Source of the DNA: Quillaja saponaria
Lineage: Eukaryota; Streptophyta; Magnoliopsida; Fabales; Quillajaceae
Assembly (NCBI GenBank): GCA_029379385.1
Contig: CM055607.1
Location: 13,144,001 to 13,208,000 of the forward strand
Length of the DNA stretch: 64,000 nt
Direction: 5' to 3'
A model generated the notes under the pieces. It saw only the letters and a list, made by a program, of their open reading frames with translations, did not search any database and was not told the origin of the DNA. This document shows positions 23,301 to 35,560 of this stretch, piece by piece; the stretch's first letter is position 1; every line of letters begins with the position of its first letter. Both the position numbers and the translations under genes were made by a program.

Positions 23301-25300
23301 ATAAATAAATCTGTCACTAAAATCTTCTGGGTAGTAATTTTTTGTAAGTGTACAGATATTTTAGGCATTAAACAACCTAAAATAATATTTGGTTCCAACA
23401 ATAAACTAAATATAATAATTCAACAACTTCCTCATTAAATCCAGTATTCAATTCTTGTAGTTGAGAATCAATCATAAGAAGAAAGATATCAACACAATAA
23501 TGGAGTTTCAAGTATGATATTTCTGATCACGTCGACCACGACCAGTAAGAAAATAAGCATTCATATAAGGAATTGTAACATCGTTTTTTTTTTTACAAAA
23601 TGATTCAACCTCTTCAACAAGAATTTCCAAAACAATTTCCCTAAATTCTTGGAAATCTTTTTGTTTATGACACAAGGCCCTTAGCATTTAGTATATGTTG
23701 AGATTTATGTCGCAAAGCTTGACAAAGACAATGTGTGATTCCCAATATCTCTTTTATTAGATGCAAAATAAATAAAAACTCAAAAGATATTAAGAAATCA
23801 AGTTCTCCATTTGTCTCTACATGTCAAGATTGGGCACCATCATCGCATATTAAGATTGGGTACCATCATCGACTATTTTTGGAGAAAATACATGTTGCAT
23901 AAATAATTTCAACAAACTCAAGATGGAATTCAAGTGCAAACTCCAACGAGTGTCTCCATCACATTGTTAATTTGAGAGTTGTCTAGCTCCTCTACCAGTG
24001 TCAAGTCCCTTCCTAACAACCATATCGACTACTTGAGTTGTATGAATTATTTGTAACTCATTAAGACGTTTAGAAGAAGTACTAGCAATATTCACAATCA
24101 CACTCAATATTGAGAAAAAATTGTACACAATGATTATATCTTTGGTTGCTCCAACTAATGCTAGTTGAAGTTGGTGAGCGAAACAATGAATAAAATAACA
24201 TTGAGAAATAGAGCTTGTAACTCTTTAAACTCACTGCACATATTACTTGCTCTATCATACCCTTGACCTAAAAGACTTGTTATATTGGGAGTATTATGAG
24301 AAACAACATTCAAATATTTCATTCTTCAAAGTCAATGATGTCGTTCTCTTTTATGAGCAAGATCAAAGTAACGTTTTCTCACAAAACCCATCTTGTCAAC
24401 AAATCTTAAAACAATTGTCATTTGCTTTTTCAAAGACCTCGTCAAGAGCTTCATCAACTAAAATACAAATTCTTGCATCGGTTTATCATGGATTGCCTTG
24501 TGGACTTTGCTTGAAATTAATCTCTAAAATCTCTTTTTATATTTTAGGAGAAACATGTGTTGCATTTTTTGGAGTACTAGTTAAGATAATATTTTCAACA
24601 TTTTTATCAAAACTTACACCGTGCTTGATCAATTCAATAAATTTTCCTAATTTTTGAAACTTTCACTTTCATCAAGACCTCTAATTGCACATGCTTGAAA
24701 TGCTAGCCATCGTGCAACATCAATGGAATTCTTATAAGATGCAATCTATTAGTTGTTATTTGTTCAATTGTCTGTCTCATTATGATGACCCACTTTCTTC
24801 AAATCTATCCATTTTCTTTGAGTTATATTATGCAAAAAGTTTTTATTCTTACCTTCATGACCAAACAATGTGCAATCATTCCCATCAACTCTTTTACAAG
24901 TAGTAAATCTTCTCACAATAAATGTTTCAAATCGAGGATGCCCATTTTGCTTGTTGAAAGAAAACATGGCAAACAATGTACAACATTTTTTTGAGGCTAA
25001 TACTCTAACGCATGATATGCTTATACCAGTTTACTTGAAAATATCGGAGATTACCCCCACAGTCTCTTGTTGGATACTTGTCAAGAATAGGTTGATATGG
25101 CTCAAGTTTAAGATATGCCCTTAGAATTTCATCACGCTCATCGACATCATAATCATTTATTTGCTTATGAATTCCAGGGCCTCGTTCCAAAAGATTGTTG
25201 CTTATTTTTTTCTTCAAGATCAATTCTAGGAATCTTAGAAGAATGAGTTTCAAAAGTTAAAGCCGAGTTAGTAGATAAAGATCGTGGCAATATAAATGGA
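23300..25300 (-). pseudogene. Decayed hAT-like transposase, TTF-type zinc finger (ZMYM1-like)
   Basis: Read on the minus strand in several frames, the order of fragments matches plant TTF-type zinc-finger/hAT-like transposases annotated as ZMYM1-like. Near 25250-25005: GPGIHKQINDYDVDERDEI, then RAYLKLEPYQPILDKYPTR, corresponding to the conserved DPG-R-I-Y-N-RD-RRAY-GP-QP block. Further down come fragments like RWLAFQACAIRGLDESESFK (24690-24650), GQGYDRASNM (about 24265), a YF-HCFAHQLQLALV-type block (about 24200-24150) and LQELN at about 23450. Many stops and frameshifts interrupt it and no terminal repeats were found. It is a dead, old copy. The plus-strand open frames in this interval are shadows of it. 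Confidence 0.7.
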
Positions 25301-27799
25301 GTTTGAGTCTCTATATTTCTTTCTAAATCCTCCACAACTTTCTTCTTGAAAACGAATCATTTGTTTTTGACTTCACCATTTCACCAGTATATTACAAGAA
25401 AATATGATGAAAATACAGACATGTTATAGTAGGCACTACTCCAACTAGTGTAATTTCTTAAGGTTGAATTTGAAAATAGATGCTTGTCTTATATCTTCAC
25501 AGTTTGAAATAACCTAAGAAATTAATTTGTGCAAGAGGACTACACTTTGTTTCTCTTATTTTGATAGATAAAAGCTTGATACCTGAAAAATAATGACAAT
25601 ATATGCTCTTGGTGACATGCACAAAAAAACAACAACTAGCACTTGAAAACATTGTCCTGAAAACATTGTCCATCACACGCAGCTTTTGAAATTCTTAATT
25701 GTCACATTTACATTAAAATGAATGCAATTAGCAATTTAGCATCACTAGCTCCTTTGTAAGTGATGGAAAATAAGTAGCTTACAATCCTTCTGTACTATCT
25801 ATCATACATCAGGTTATATTAAATGTATATATACTTGTTTGGCTGTAACCAATGATATAATCTAAGATACCAAATTAAAATCTTAGAGGAGTTTAAAATT
25901 TTAAGATTTGACTATATTTAAAAGTCACAATTAGTACTCTTTCAAATATAAAAGAAGTTCTTATATGGGAACGCTCTGAGTTATAACCTACATAACTACT
26001 AAAATCAATCTAACACAGTAAAAAAGAGATAGGTAAAGTTTTTATTGGATTCATTAGACATGAATAAAGGAACATAAGGGTGAAGTGCATTTGTGTAAAA
26101 TGGTTCAAGATGTTTGTGAAAATTATGGTTGTATTGAGATATAATGTGTAATAAATTTTCTTCCCAGCTAAGGTCCAAGAGCTTCACCTTTTTAATAAAA
26201 AGACAACTTTTTCACCTACCGTAGTTGGACACAGAGCTTAAAAATGTTAACCCAAACCTTCCCCTTGGTTGTAACCTATAATGGTTACAGATAATTTAAT
26301 TAAGTCAAAGATAATAATAAATAAATAAAACTGATCTTTTGTAATTTATGCCTTCTTAATAACTTAATACTCTCAATGATATTGAAACTACAGATCCACT
26401 TTCAATATTATGTATCTTCATGCAAAAAAGTACAACACTAAAGCTTAAGAAATAAGAAATTGAACAAGAAAAACCAAGATAAAACATTCAGTCTTCCCGG
26501 AAGTTGGCGACCAAGGAGAAATAATCAACTTCTGGTCGAAGAAAATTTTTTATTTGGTGAGAGGAGATGGTATGTTTCTTTGATGGGGAAGTGACATGTT
26601 CTAGTAGATTGTTGTGTACTCTACTAAGGAGTGTGGGTCTTTAAGATTTGAACTAGGTTTGAATTTTGAGGTTTGTTCTTCCTCTGTTTGCTTGGGCCCC
26701 AAACCCAAGATAAAGAAATTTGAGCTGGGTTGAAACTTTGAAGGCTAAAAATTGGACCTATAATATATTAGTACTAACTATTTTTTTTTTGGGTTGTGGA
26801 TCCACTTCTACATAAATAAATCCAATAGCCTACTTACATAAAATTAAAAAAGTAAAAGAAAAAATATATAAGTTCTAATATTAAAGCTTACAATTATATA
26901 AATTAAATATTAAAAATATATACATAGGAAAAAAATAATAAATATAAGAAGATATTTTATAAGAACAAATTTAAAAAATTATAGATCCTTATATTAATTT
27001 TCTATTTATAGGTAGATTTGAATTTTTGAATATATAACAAAAATTATATATAATATAAAATTATATGATTCACGTACAATTACATATAAATTAATAGATA
27101 TCAAAACTCACTACCACGAATTATATTTATATTGATAACTTACTTGATTTTATGACAACTTGAAACTTCTCTCAAAACAAACACCATCACAAGAAGATAT
27201 AATTCACTACAAATCATTAGCAGTGGACAAACACAATTTTTTGGGGTGTCACAAAAGACAATTCATAAATACAAATGACCATGTTTTCATTGAACTAAGA
27301 TCTCTGCACCTAATTAAATATTGAACAAAGATTTTATAAATACTGAATATTGAACTAAGATTTTATCAGCTATACTCTATTAATTAGATAACTAGAAGAG
27401 TTTGAGTTCTGCATTTAAGCCTTATTGTAAAAGGAACACCAAACAGGTAGTAAATCAATCAGCCAGAAGAAAGGTTTTCTTCACAGGTAGACCTGTATTA
27501 CATTTCGCCAGAAATTTAATACAGGGAAAAGATGACAAGTAGCAATTAGCAGTATATGCTTTTTAGGTTTTGCAGCAGACGACTAAAGAATACAGAGTAC
27601 TTGGAAGAAGGTAGCTGGGTTTATACTAGACAATCCAAATATCCAAGGTCACTGTACTTGCGGGTATGTTCAACACCAGATACTTGAGCTTTTGTCATAT
27701 TTATTTGCAGAAAATTTCAATTCTAGGCTTTTTGGCTTGTGTTGTTCACTTGGCAACAGATGATGCATAAGTATAAAGCAAAAGGCAGTTAACTATACA
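25300..27799. other. Intergenic DNA downstream of HACL
   Basis: No gene seen. The sequence is AT-rich and partly transposon-like, probably including the flank of the decayed element at 23.3-25.3 kb. The stretch from about 27480 to 27799 is likely HACL 3' untranslated sequence, because it immediately follows the HACL stop codon on the minus strand. Confidence 0.4.
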
Positions 27800-30700
27800 T
27801 CAGTTCTTATGTTGTAGCCTCCCACTTTCTGCACCAGCATAGGGATCAATAGTGACATTAATTACAGCTGGTTTCTGTGCCGAGAAGGATTCAGATAAGG
27901 CAGCCTTAAGTTCTTCAGGTGTACCCACAAGATAACCTTTGCCACCAAAAGCTTCAATCAGGATATGGTACCCTGCACCAGGGACAAAAGAAGTTGGGGC
28001 AGGATCATGTTTGTAAGGTCCATCAATCTCTTCGGGGCTCCTTCGATCACCCCCGTATACACCACCATTGTTAAAGACGATCACAACCACAGGCAACTGG
28101 TACCGGACCAATGTCTACAATTAAATGGAAAAGGTAAATTCAGAAAATTTTCGAGACAGATATTCCAGAGCTACAGAAAATATCATTTACATACTAAAAT
28201 CAATCTGGATTGTTGAAGAAAAGAAACAAAAAAAAAACAAAAAACAAAAGCAAGTTTATGAAAATTACTAGAGAGAAGACAAACTATAGTACACACAAGA
28301 AAAATAACGAAATTAGTACAAACTGAATCCAAACAAATTCAAATCAATTGTCTTCTCATTAATTAAATTCAAAAAAGAAGTGAGGAAAAGTGAGGACATA
28401 ACTTCTTTGGGAGTCTAAGTAAAAAGACAAGGCTCAAAAATGTCTGCCCGTCTAGTATAAAAGAATCGTCATGTACAATTGAGGTTCGCAATTTTCTTTT
28501 CTAGCTCTCATTCTCTTTCATATTCCTTCCTTCATCCCCTCCCCCCAGTTTGACTCTAAAGTCTAAAACATGAAGACATCAACCCTCCTCATCAAGCTCA
28601 GATCCATGAGGAAGGAAGCAAAGCTTATACCAGAAAACTGACAAAAAGTTCACAAGCAAAGATAAGAGATGACTCAAAACCAAAAGGCTATATGAATTTG
28701 AGTGATCCATTTGCACTTTCTTATGTAAAACTAATTAAAACATATCACTTTTCTCCTGTACAGTCAAATGTATCCTAAAGCTCATATGCCAAACCATAAG
28801 AAAAAGCTAATTGATATTGACGACAGGCAACAAAAGCGTCCATGCCTTCAGGAGTTCCAATCAATAATAAGTCTCACCATATGAACATCCAATAACCTTT
28901 AAGGCTTAAAAGTCCTCCACATAGCCGAAGTCAATTTGTATAGAAAACCATTATAGATCTCATAAATGAAAAGACAAGAAACACTGACCAGAAAAACTTT
29001 CATAAGTGTCAATTTGTAGTTTAACATGACAGGGACCCCATTACTGTGGACATCTCTCATTGGCCACCACAGGAAAAAGCAAGATCAATAGGATCTCTTA
29101 ATCAAAGGCAGAGATAACATTGTGTGTTAATTACTTCTGTTATCCCATAAATCAACTTAAATAATATCAGGCTTGATATGAGAATCTACAATTCATAAGC
29201 CAACAACAAGAACCAAGCAACAAGTCTTTTGTTTAAATGACTGACTGTTACACAAACATAACTTGGCTAAAGAACTTCTGAAAGTTATACATGAGCAAGG
29301 AATCAAGGCCAAAATCAGAAACAAGAAATAAAATGCTGATGTTATCCAAGATTATTTTTCAGATGATCCAAACAGCTCATCAGAAGAAACTCAGATTGCC
29401 TGAAATCTTCAGCAAAAATGCATCTAATATGCATTCTATCAGGATAAGACTCAGATTTATTTCTTCTGGCATAGACACCAGGAGAGAAAACTAGGTGCTC
29501 CAATCTTTCAAGCAAATGCTTAAGAATAGTCAATGCGAGAGACATGAGGTATAAAGGAGATGCATCTAATATGCATTCTATCAGGATAAGACTCATATTT
29601 AATTCTTCGGGCATAGACACCAGGAGTGAACGTAGGTGCTCCAATCTTTCAAGCAAATGCTTAAGAATAGTTAATCAAAAGGAATTGAAAAAGAAAATCT
29701 TACTATGGTTGTTTCAAAGAAATACAATTACTGCAAAGATACTGCTGTTGGAAATTGAATAAGCAACCATATCATAAGACATGCAAGAATAGCAGATGAT
29801 GAATTAGTTTTTAACCATTTGCAGCGAAACCAGCTTGTGAGAACAATAGCTCATGCTAGGTCGTTGTTTTCAATACCAATATTTCATTCACAGGAAATTT
29901 GATACTGCTATACTGCAATCACCTTCCTTTTTACTTACTGCTTAGGCTTTGATGACAACCTAGGTAATAAATAGTTGTGGGATAACATTTTGAATCCATG
30001 ATAAATGAAAGCTGTAATGTAAGCTATGATCTATCTACTAACCTCAAACCATTCTCATGGCAATGGTATGGAAGATATAATATTACACTTTTCAAATCAA
30101 GAAGGGAAACTGAATTTTCAGCAAGAGATGTCCTAATTATTTTCTTGAAAATAGCTAATGTATGCATCATAACCTCCATATTGTGTGAACATCCAAAATA
30201 TGTCTGTTAATGAATGAATATGTCAATTAGAAAATGCATAAACAACGTCATCAGGTAGAATGTATTACTAAGCACACACATCAATTAGAATGTTCCTGTA
30301 ACTATAGGCTTTCAGCTTATACCTCGACTTCCATTGCACTGAATCCAAATCCAGAGTCCCCTTCAACAGCAACTACAAGTCGACCAGGACAAGCAACTGC
30401 AGCTGCAATGCAGTAACCTAGGCCAACCCCCATTGTACCCCAGGTACCTGCATCTAACCTGGTCCTTGGCTCTGTCTGAATCAACACAGCCCGACCGACA
30501 TCCATAGTGTTTGCACCTTCTGACACCAATAGTGGAGCAGGGCTGCCTAATGCCAATATGGCATCTCTAATTATTCTCATTGGCGTCAAAAAGTTGAACG
30601 GCACAACATCCTTTGCCAACTGAGCCTCCATCTTTGCGACGTTTTCTTTGGCCTTATAAGATATAGCTTCCACCCATGGATGAGACTTTCCTAAACAAAA

Positions 30701-31744
30701 TGGATCATCCTTAATCTCTTTATTTAAGAGTTCCAAAACCCCCTTTGCATCTCCAACTAAACCCAAATACGGTTTTCTGAGTTCAATTTCTTCCTCACTC
30801 ACGTCTACTAAGATAAATTTCACGTCCTTAGACCACTTGGGTGGCTCGCCAAAATGAAGCAACCAATTTAGCCTTGCCCCAACAACAAGCGCAACATCAC
30901 ATTTACCAATTGCTAGTGATCTAGCTGCCGTCGCTGCGAGCTCATGGGTATCAGGTAGCAACCCCTTTCCCATAGGAGTAGGCAGAAATGGAATTCCAGT
31001 ATTCTCTACTAGTTTCTTCAATGCCCCTTCAGCTCGAGCATATGCCGCCCCTTTCCCGCACACAATCAAAGGCCTTTGAGCATGTCTAAGTAGTGAAACT
31101 ACTTCCTGGATATTTGGAATTGGAACACTCGCAATATCTGATCTCTTTCTACTGTTCTTCGCCTCAACCAATAGATGCTCAGCTTCAGACTCCGAAACCG
31201 TATGGTGTAACACGTCCGAAGGGATATCCAAATAGCATCCTCCGGGTCTACCTGATATGGCCCAATCAAGAACTTGAGCAACACAAGTGGGAATTTCTCT
31301 TACATCCTTCGCCTTCACAGAGAATTTGGAAAAGGGTTTTACGGCTGCAATCTGATCAAGCTCTTGAAAGTCACCACGACCAAAATCTTTCTGGTCACAT
31401 GAACCAGAGATCAAAATCATTGGCCAAGCATTGGCCATAGCGTTAGAGAGACCAGCAAGGCCATGGACGCAGCCTGGACCAGAGACCGTGAGAAGAACTC
31501 CGGGACGACCAGTCAGGTAGCCGTAGGATGAAGCGGCATAGCCAGCTGATTGCTCGTTGTGAAACCCAATGAATCGGATTCCGAGCGAGACTGCGCGGTT
31601 TGCAAGTGAAGTAACTGGGATGCCCACGACGCCGAACATGTGGTCAACGCCGAATTTAGCAAGAGACTTGGCTGTGAGGAAGCTGCCATCGACTAAGGTT
31701 GTTGAATTAACAGGATTGGAGATGTCTGACTCTAAACCCGCCAT
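27800..31744 (-). CDS. HACL: 2-hydroxyacyl-CoA lyase (TPP-dependent)
   Basis: Two exons (30323-31744 and 27800-28114) join in phase 0 to give 578 codons, the usual length for this family. The enzyme uses thiamine diphosphate and Mg2+ to cleave 2-hydroxyacyl-CoA into formyl-CoA and a shortened aldehyde during fatty-acid alpha-oxidation, in peroxisomes in studied organisms. Visible features are the N-terminal TPP domain with catalytic Glu64 (GFHNEQSAGYAASSYG), the GPG loop around GVLLTVSGPGCVHG, the central FAD/CoA-type domain, and the C-terminal TPP motif GDSGFGFSAMEVE (from about residue 462) through FNN (488-490). That motif is split by the 2.2-kb intron. The C-terminus (LQHKN) is not a standard PTS1 tripeptide, so import may need another signal. 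Oxalyl-CoA decarboxylase is the closest alternative name. A hAT transposon sits about 185 bp upstream of the ATG. Confidence 0.95.
29420..29676. repeat. 142-bp tandem duplication in the HACL intron
   Basis: About 115 bp starting GCATCTAATATGCATTCTATC recur with an offset of 142 bp (29420-29534 and 29562-29676), with about 10 differences including TCTTCTGG versus TCTTCGGG. The short open frames in this interval are by-products of the repeat. Confidence 0.85.
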
Positions 31745-31928
31745 TGAAGTAAGCTTTTTGGAGTGGTAGATGTAAAGGTGAAGAAAATGAGATTGAATCC
31801 CGTGGAGAGTATTTTGCTGAAGAGGTGCGTAGAGAGTTATAAAACGTCACCGTTTACATTAAAAAAGGTTTTGATTTATCTCTTTCATTTTAACACAGCT
31901 ATAGTGACACCCTCTTCTTCTTCTTCTT

Positions 31929-31936
31929 CTTCTTCA
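31929..31936. repeat. Left 8-bp target-site duplication of hAT element
   Basis: CTTCTTCA sits directly before the element's first base (TAGG at 31937) at the end of a CTT microsatellite. It is identical to 38328-38335. Confidence 0.8.
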
Positions 31937-33206
31937 TAGGTAGAACTTTCGGTCGGTTCGGTCGGTTATTGAATGGTTTGCAACCGAATTGTCAAAGTCG
32001 GTTGTCCATCAGTCCAAACCGAGAGAATTAATGTTTCGATCGGTTTTACAAATAAGTTACTTTCAAGTTTTTTTATTATCGATTTTAGTTTCGGTTCGGT
32101 TTCGGTTTCGGTTTTGTCTTTAGGCTTCAGCAAAATTTACAATTCTGAGCCCAAACTTAACTTTTCAAGCCTAAAATAAAGTTTTTTAGGGCCTAATTTT
32201 TTTTTTTTAAAGCCCAATGCTATTGTAAGAAAAAAAAATTACAAATTTTACAGCCCAAACTAGTTCTTTTAGCTCAAACTATAATTTCCAATAAATCTGT
32301 AAAAAAAAGCTAAATCCTTTCATTCAAATGTCACAAAATAATGCTTCAATAAACCAGCCCAATCTAAAATTCATTCAAAGTCATGCATATTGCATAAAAT
32401 AAATCTACTTCCTAGTTCTAACGTTGCAACACATAATAATACATCACATACAAATTAACATAGCCATTAGCCAGGCAGGGGGAATGATTAAGGTTATAAT
32501 TTACAAAACAATTTCATCCAGTAAATTAGACAAACCCAGGCAAGGGAAGAGTATGAGGGATTAAAGGTATACATAACCTGCTGAGTTCCTATTTCAAATG
32601 ATATCAATGATCTAATATTAGAAATTGTAAGGATTAAAGGAAGGGAATGAGGGATTAAGGGATTACATTACATATGTTCAAATTGAAAATAGAAAACATA
32701 ATTCATAATTGTCTAATAATCAAAAGTAATAGCTAGTACACTACAAAGCAGCAGCCAACTAGCCAAGCATTTAATCATAATCTAAAGTAGAAGCATGCAG
32801 CCAGTAAGCTGCAATATACAACCTGCAAGCAAGGAAGCAATAGCCAAGCACCATCAATACTCCAAGCTGCAAGCAGACAGCAGCTAGAAAATTAATAATA
32901 AAGGCAGAAAATCAGATATTTTATAAAATAATAAAGGCAGAATCAACAATGCAGCTAGACAGAATTAGCAATGCAGCCAGGCAGAACATCATACAAAAAT
33001 CAATATAAAGGGAGTTTGACCAAATATTAGATAAACAAAATATTCAAATAATGCAGGCAGCCAACAGCGGAATATAAATGAAATTTTAATGGACTTACCC
33101 CAAAACGTCATACATCAATATCCTTAGCAATTAGCAATCCTCAACAATATCACTAGTCAATGGCATACCTAGTTTAAAATTTAAAAGTAGTGAATGCAGT
33201 TAGCAG

Positions 33207-35560
33207 TTAGCATTTGAAATTTTGAATATGGGACAATTGAAAACTGAAATTATAATGAAATTTGAAAATGGAGAATGCTAAAAACTGAAATGCAAAGTGC
33301 AACAATTGAATACCTAATTCGATCATTTCAATTTCATCACTAGACTCTTCCATATCATATGAGACCATTGTGTATTGAAGCCAATTTTGCAAACAAATGA
33401 GAGCCTCCACAATTGTTGGAGTTAATGAACTCCTATAAGGATCAAGAACTCTACCACCAGTAAAGAATGCAGATTCTGAAGGTACAGTTGTGATAGGAAC
33501 ACCAAAAACATCTATTGCAAGCTTTCCCAATACTCTATACTTGGTGGAATTAACTTTCCACCAATCCAATATGTCAAACTTAGCAGAAAATGATTCATAG
33601 GACTCCATCAAGTATTGATCAACTTCAGATTTTCCTTCCATAGACTCTTCTTTACTTAGCTGTCTCATAAACTCCATAGCAAACTCATCAACATCATCAT
33701 CTTCACTTGAAGAAGTTGTAGGCCTCATAGGAGCTGAATTACTCACACTGCTTAAAGCACCATCACTACCATTATTATCTTCAAAAAGACGATAATGATC
33801 ATACAACCTAACAAATGTTGCCTTCACCTTCACTTCTAGTTCTTCTGCTATAAATGTCCCAAACAAGTTCTCAAATCCCCTCTTCACAAATTTCAGTTTG
33901 TACCTAGGGTCTAAAACCACCCCAATGAAGTGAATGTGATTTATCTTATCAATATCACCCCAATACTTGTCATGCTTCAACTTCATCCTAATTGACATTG
34001 ATTTCAAACAGTCATCTTCAATTTGGGAGCACCATTGTTGTAACTTAAACAAGATTGTACGATATTCATGAAAATAGGTGTTTGAACCATAAATTTTTTT
34101 AGTCACATCAAAAAAGATTTTCAAAAACCTAACATACAATCTTGTAACATCTCAATCAGCCTCACTAGGAGGAGTTGTTGTCCCCATTCCAACCAACTTC
34201 TTATCAGTTTCAAACTCACAATTATAGCTTGCATCTTGCTCCCTCATCCTATTAAAGACTTTTTGACAATTTAGTGCCGACTCCAACATAATATATGTAG
34301 AGTTTCACCTAGTGGGGACATCTAATTTAGGAAGTGTCTTTGTAGTGAGCTTGACCAACTCTACAAACCTTTTAAATTTCAACAATCTAGAAGGTGAAGT
34401 TTTCACAAATTTTACAGCCATCCTAATTTTATAAACATGCACGTCTATATCTTTCAAACCATCGATTACAATTAGGTTCAAGATATGAGCACAACACCTA
34501 ACATGCATGAATTCTCCTAGTAAGACCCTTCCATTCCAATCATTTACTTTTGATTTCAAATATTGAACCCCCACATCATTAGCAGAAGCATTATCCACAG
34601 TCACACAAAAAACCCTTTCCAAACCCCTAATCCAACAAGCATTTTTCAATAGTTCTTCCTATTGTTTCACCTCTATGATCATTAACTTGACAAAAGTTAA
34701 GAATTCTCTTTCGCATTTTCCATTTATCATCAACAAAGTGTCCCGTAAGACACAAATAACTTTGATTTTGGACAGATGTCCAACAATCAGTTGTTAGAGA
34801 CACCCTTTGTTTGTTACTTACTAACCATTTCTTCAGCTTTTGTTTTTCATTCAAGTATAGTTGTAGGATATCTCTTACAATTGTGAATCTAGAAGGAATA
34901 ACCATTCTAGGACAAAGAGTACTCACAAACAACTTAAATCCTTCACCCTCCACATGCCTAAATGGCAATTCATCTATGGTAATATACTTAGCTAAGGCAT
35001 CCCTACAAGCTTTCTCATTGTATTTATCACTAACAGCATTCATTGCAGGCCAGTGTAGGCGTAGCCCCATTATCATCTAATTCAGATTTCACATTTTTGT
35101 CAAAGGTAAGGATAGTTTGACTAGGATCCCAATCAGGTAGAAGGTTCTTAGGGAATTTCTTACATTTATACCTTAAATGATTTCCTAAATTAGTAGTTCC
35201 ATTATTCTTAGTGTGTAGCATATGTAGTACCACAATAGTTACAACTTGACCTTCGAGTTATTCCATAAGTACCATCAACATGAGTATAGTATTGCCACAC
35301 CCAAGAAGAATTGATTTGATTTCTTACCTTTCCTTCCATAGTTGCCTTTGCTGGTTTTCTTTCAGTAGAAATTTTTTTTTTTGCTTCCTCTTCCTTTTCT
35401 TTGAACCAGCACCAGCAGCTGCAACTACAGCATCACCACCAATGGCAGGTTCCTTATTTTGTACCCTTTCCTCAGTGGCAGCCTTTGGACTCTCAATGCT
35501 TACTTCTACATCTTCATTAGATTAAGACATCTCAATGGCAACAGCCTCATTAGTAGCCAT
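33207..35560 (-). pseudogene. Broken hAT transposase (BED zinc finger, C-terminal dimerisation domain)
   Basis: From an ATG at 35558-35560 the minus strand shows: an N-terminal low-complexity, Lys/Arg-rich region; a BED-type finger (CNYCG, then GTTNLGNHLRYKCKKFPKN, about 35250-35130); the catalytic-domain block LTTDCWTSVQNQSYLCLT (about 34800-34740); FCVTVDNASANDVG; RCCAHILNLIVIDGL (about 34500-34450); and the hAT dimerisation region DWWKVNSTKYRVLGKLAIDV through TVPSESAFFTGGR to LQNWLQ (about 33580-33370). It is inactivated by a TAA early in the N-terminus (MS*SNED), at least two or three frameshifts (near 35230, 35050 and 34640), and TGA in place of conserved Trp in TR-W-NSTY (about 34302) and EAD-W-DV (about 34155). 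It resembles the RICESLEEPER/BED family of plant hAT proteins. Confidence 0.88.

Noticed and set aside
24247..24657. 136-codon plus-strand open frame
   Set aside because: It lies opposite the decayed ZMYM1-like transposase, whose conserved blocks are read on the minus strand. The plus-strand product has no recognisable features.
31093..31440. 115-codon plus-strand open frame within HACL exon 1
   Set aside because: It is antisense to a well-supported conserved enzyme exon.
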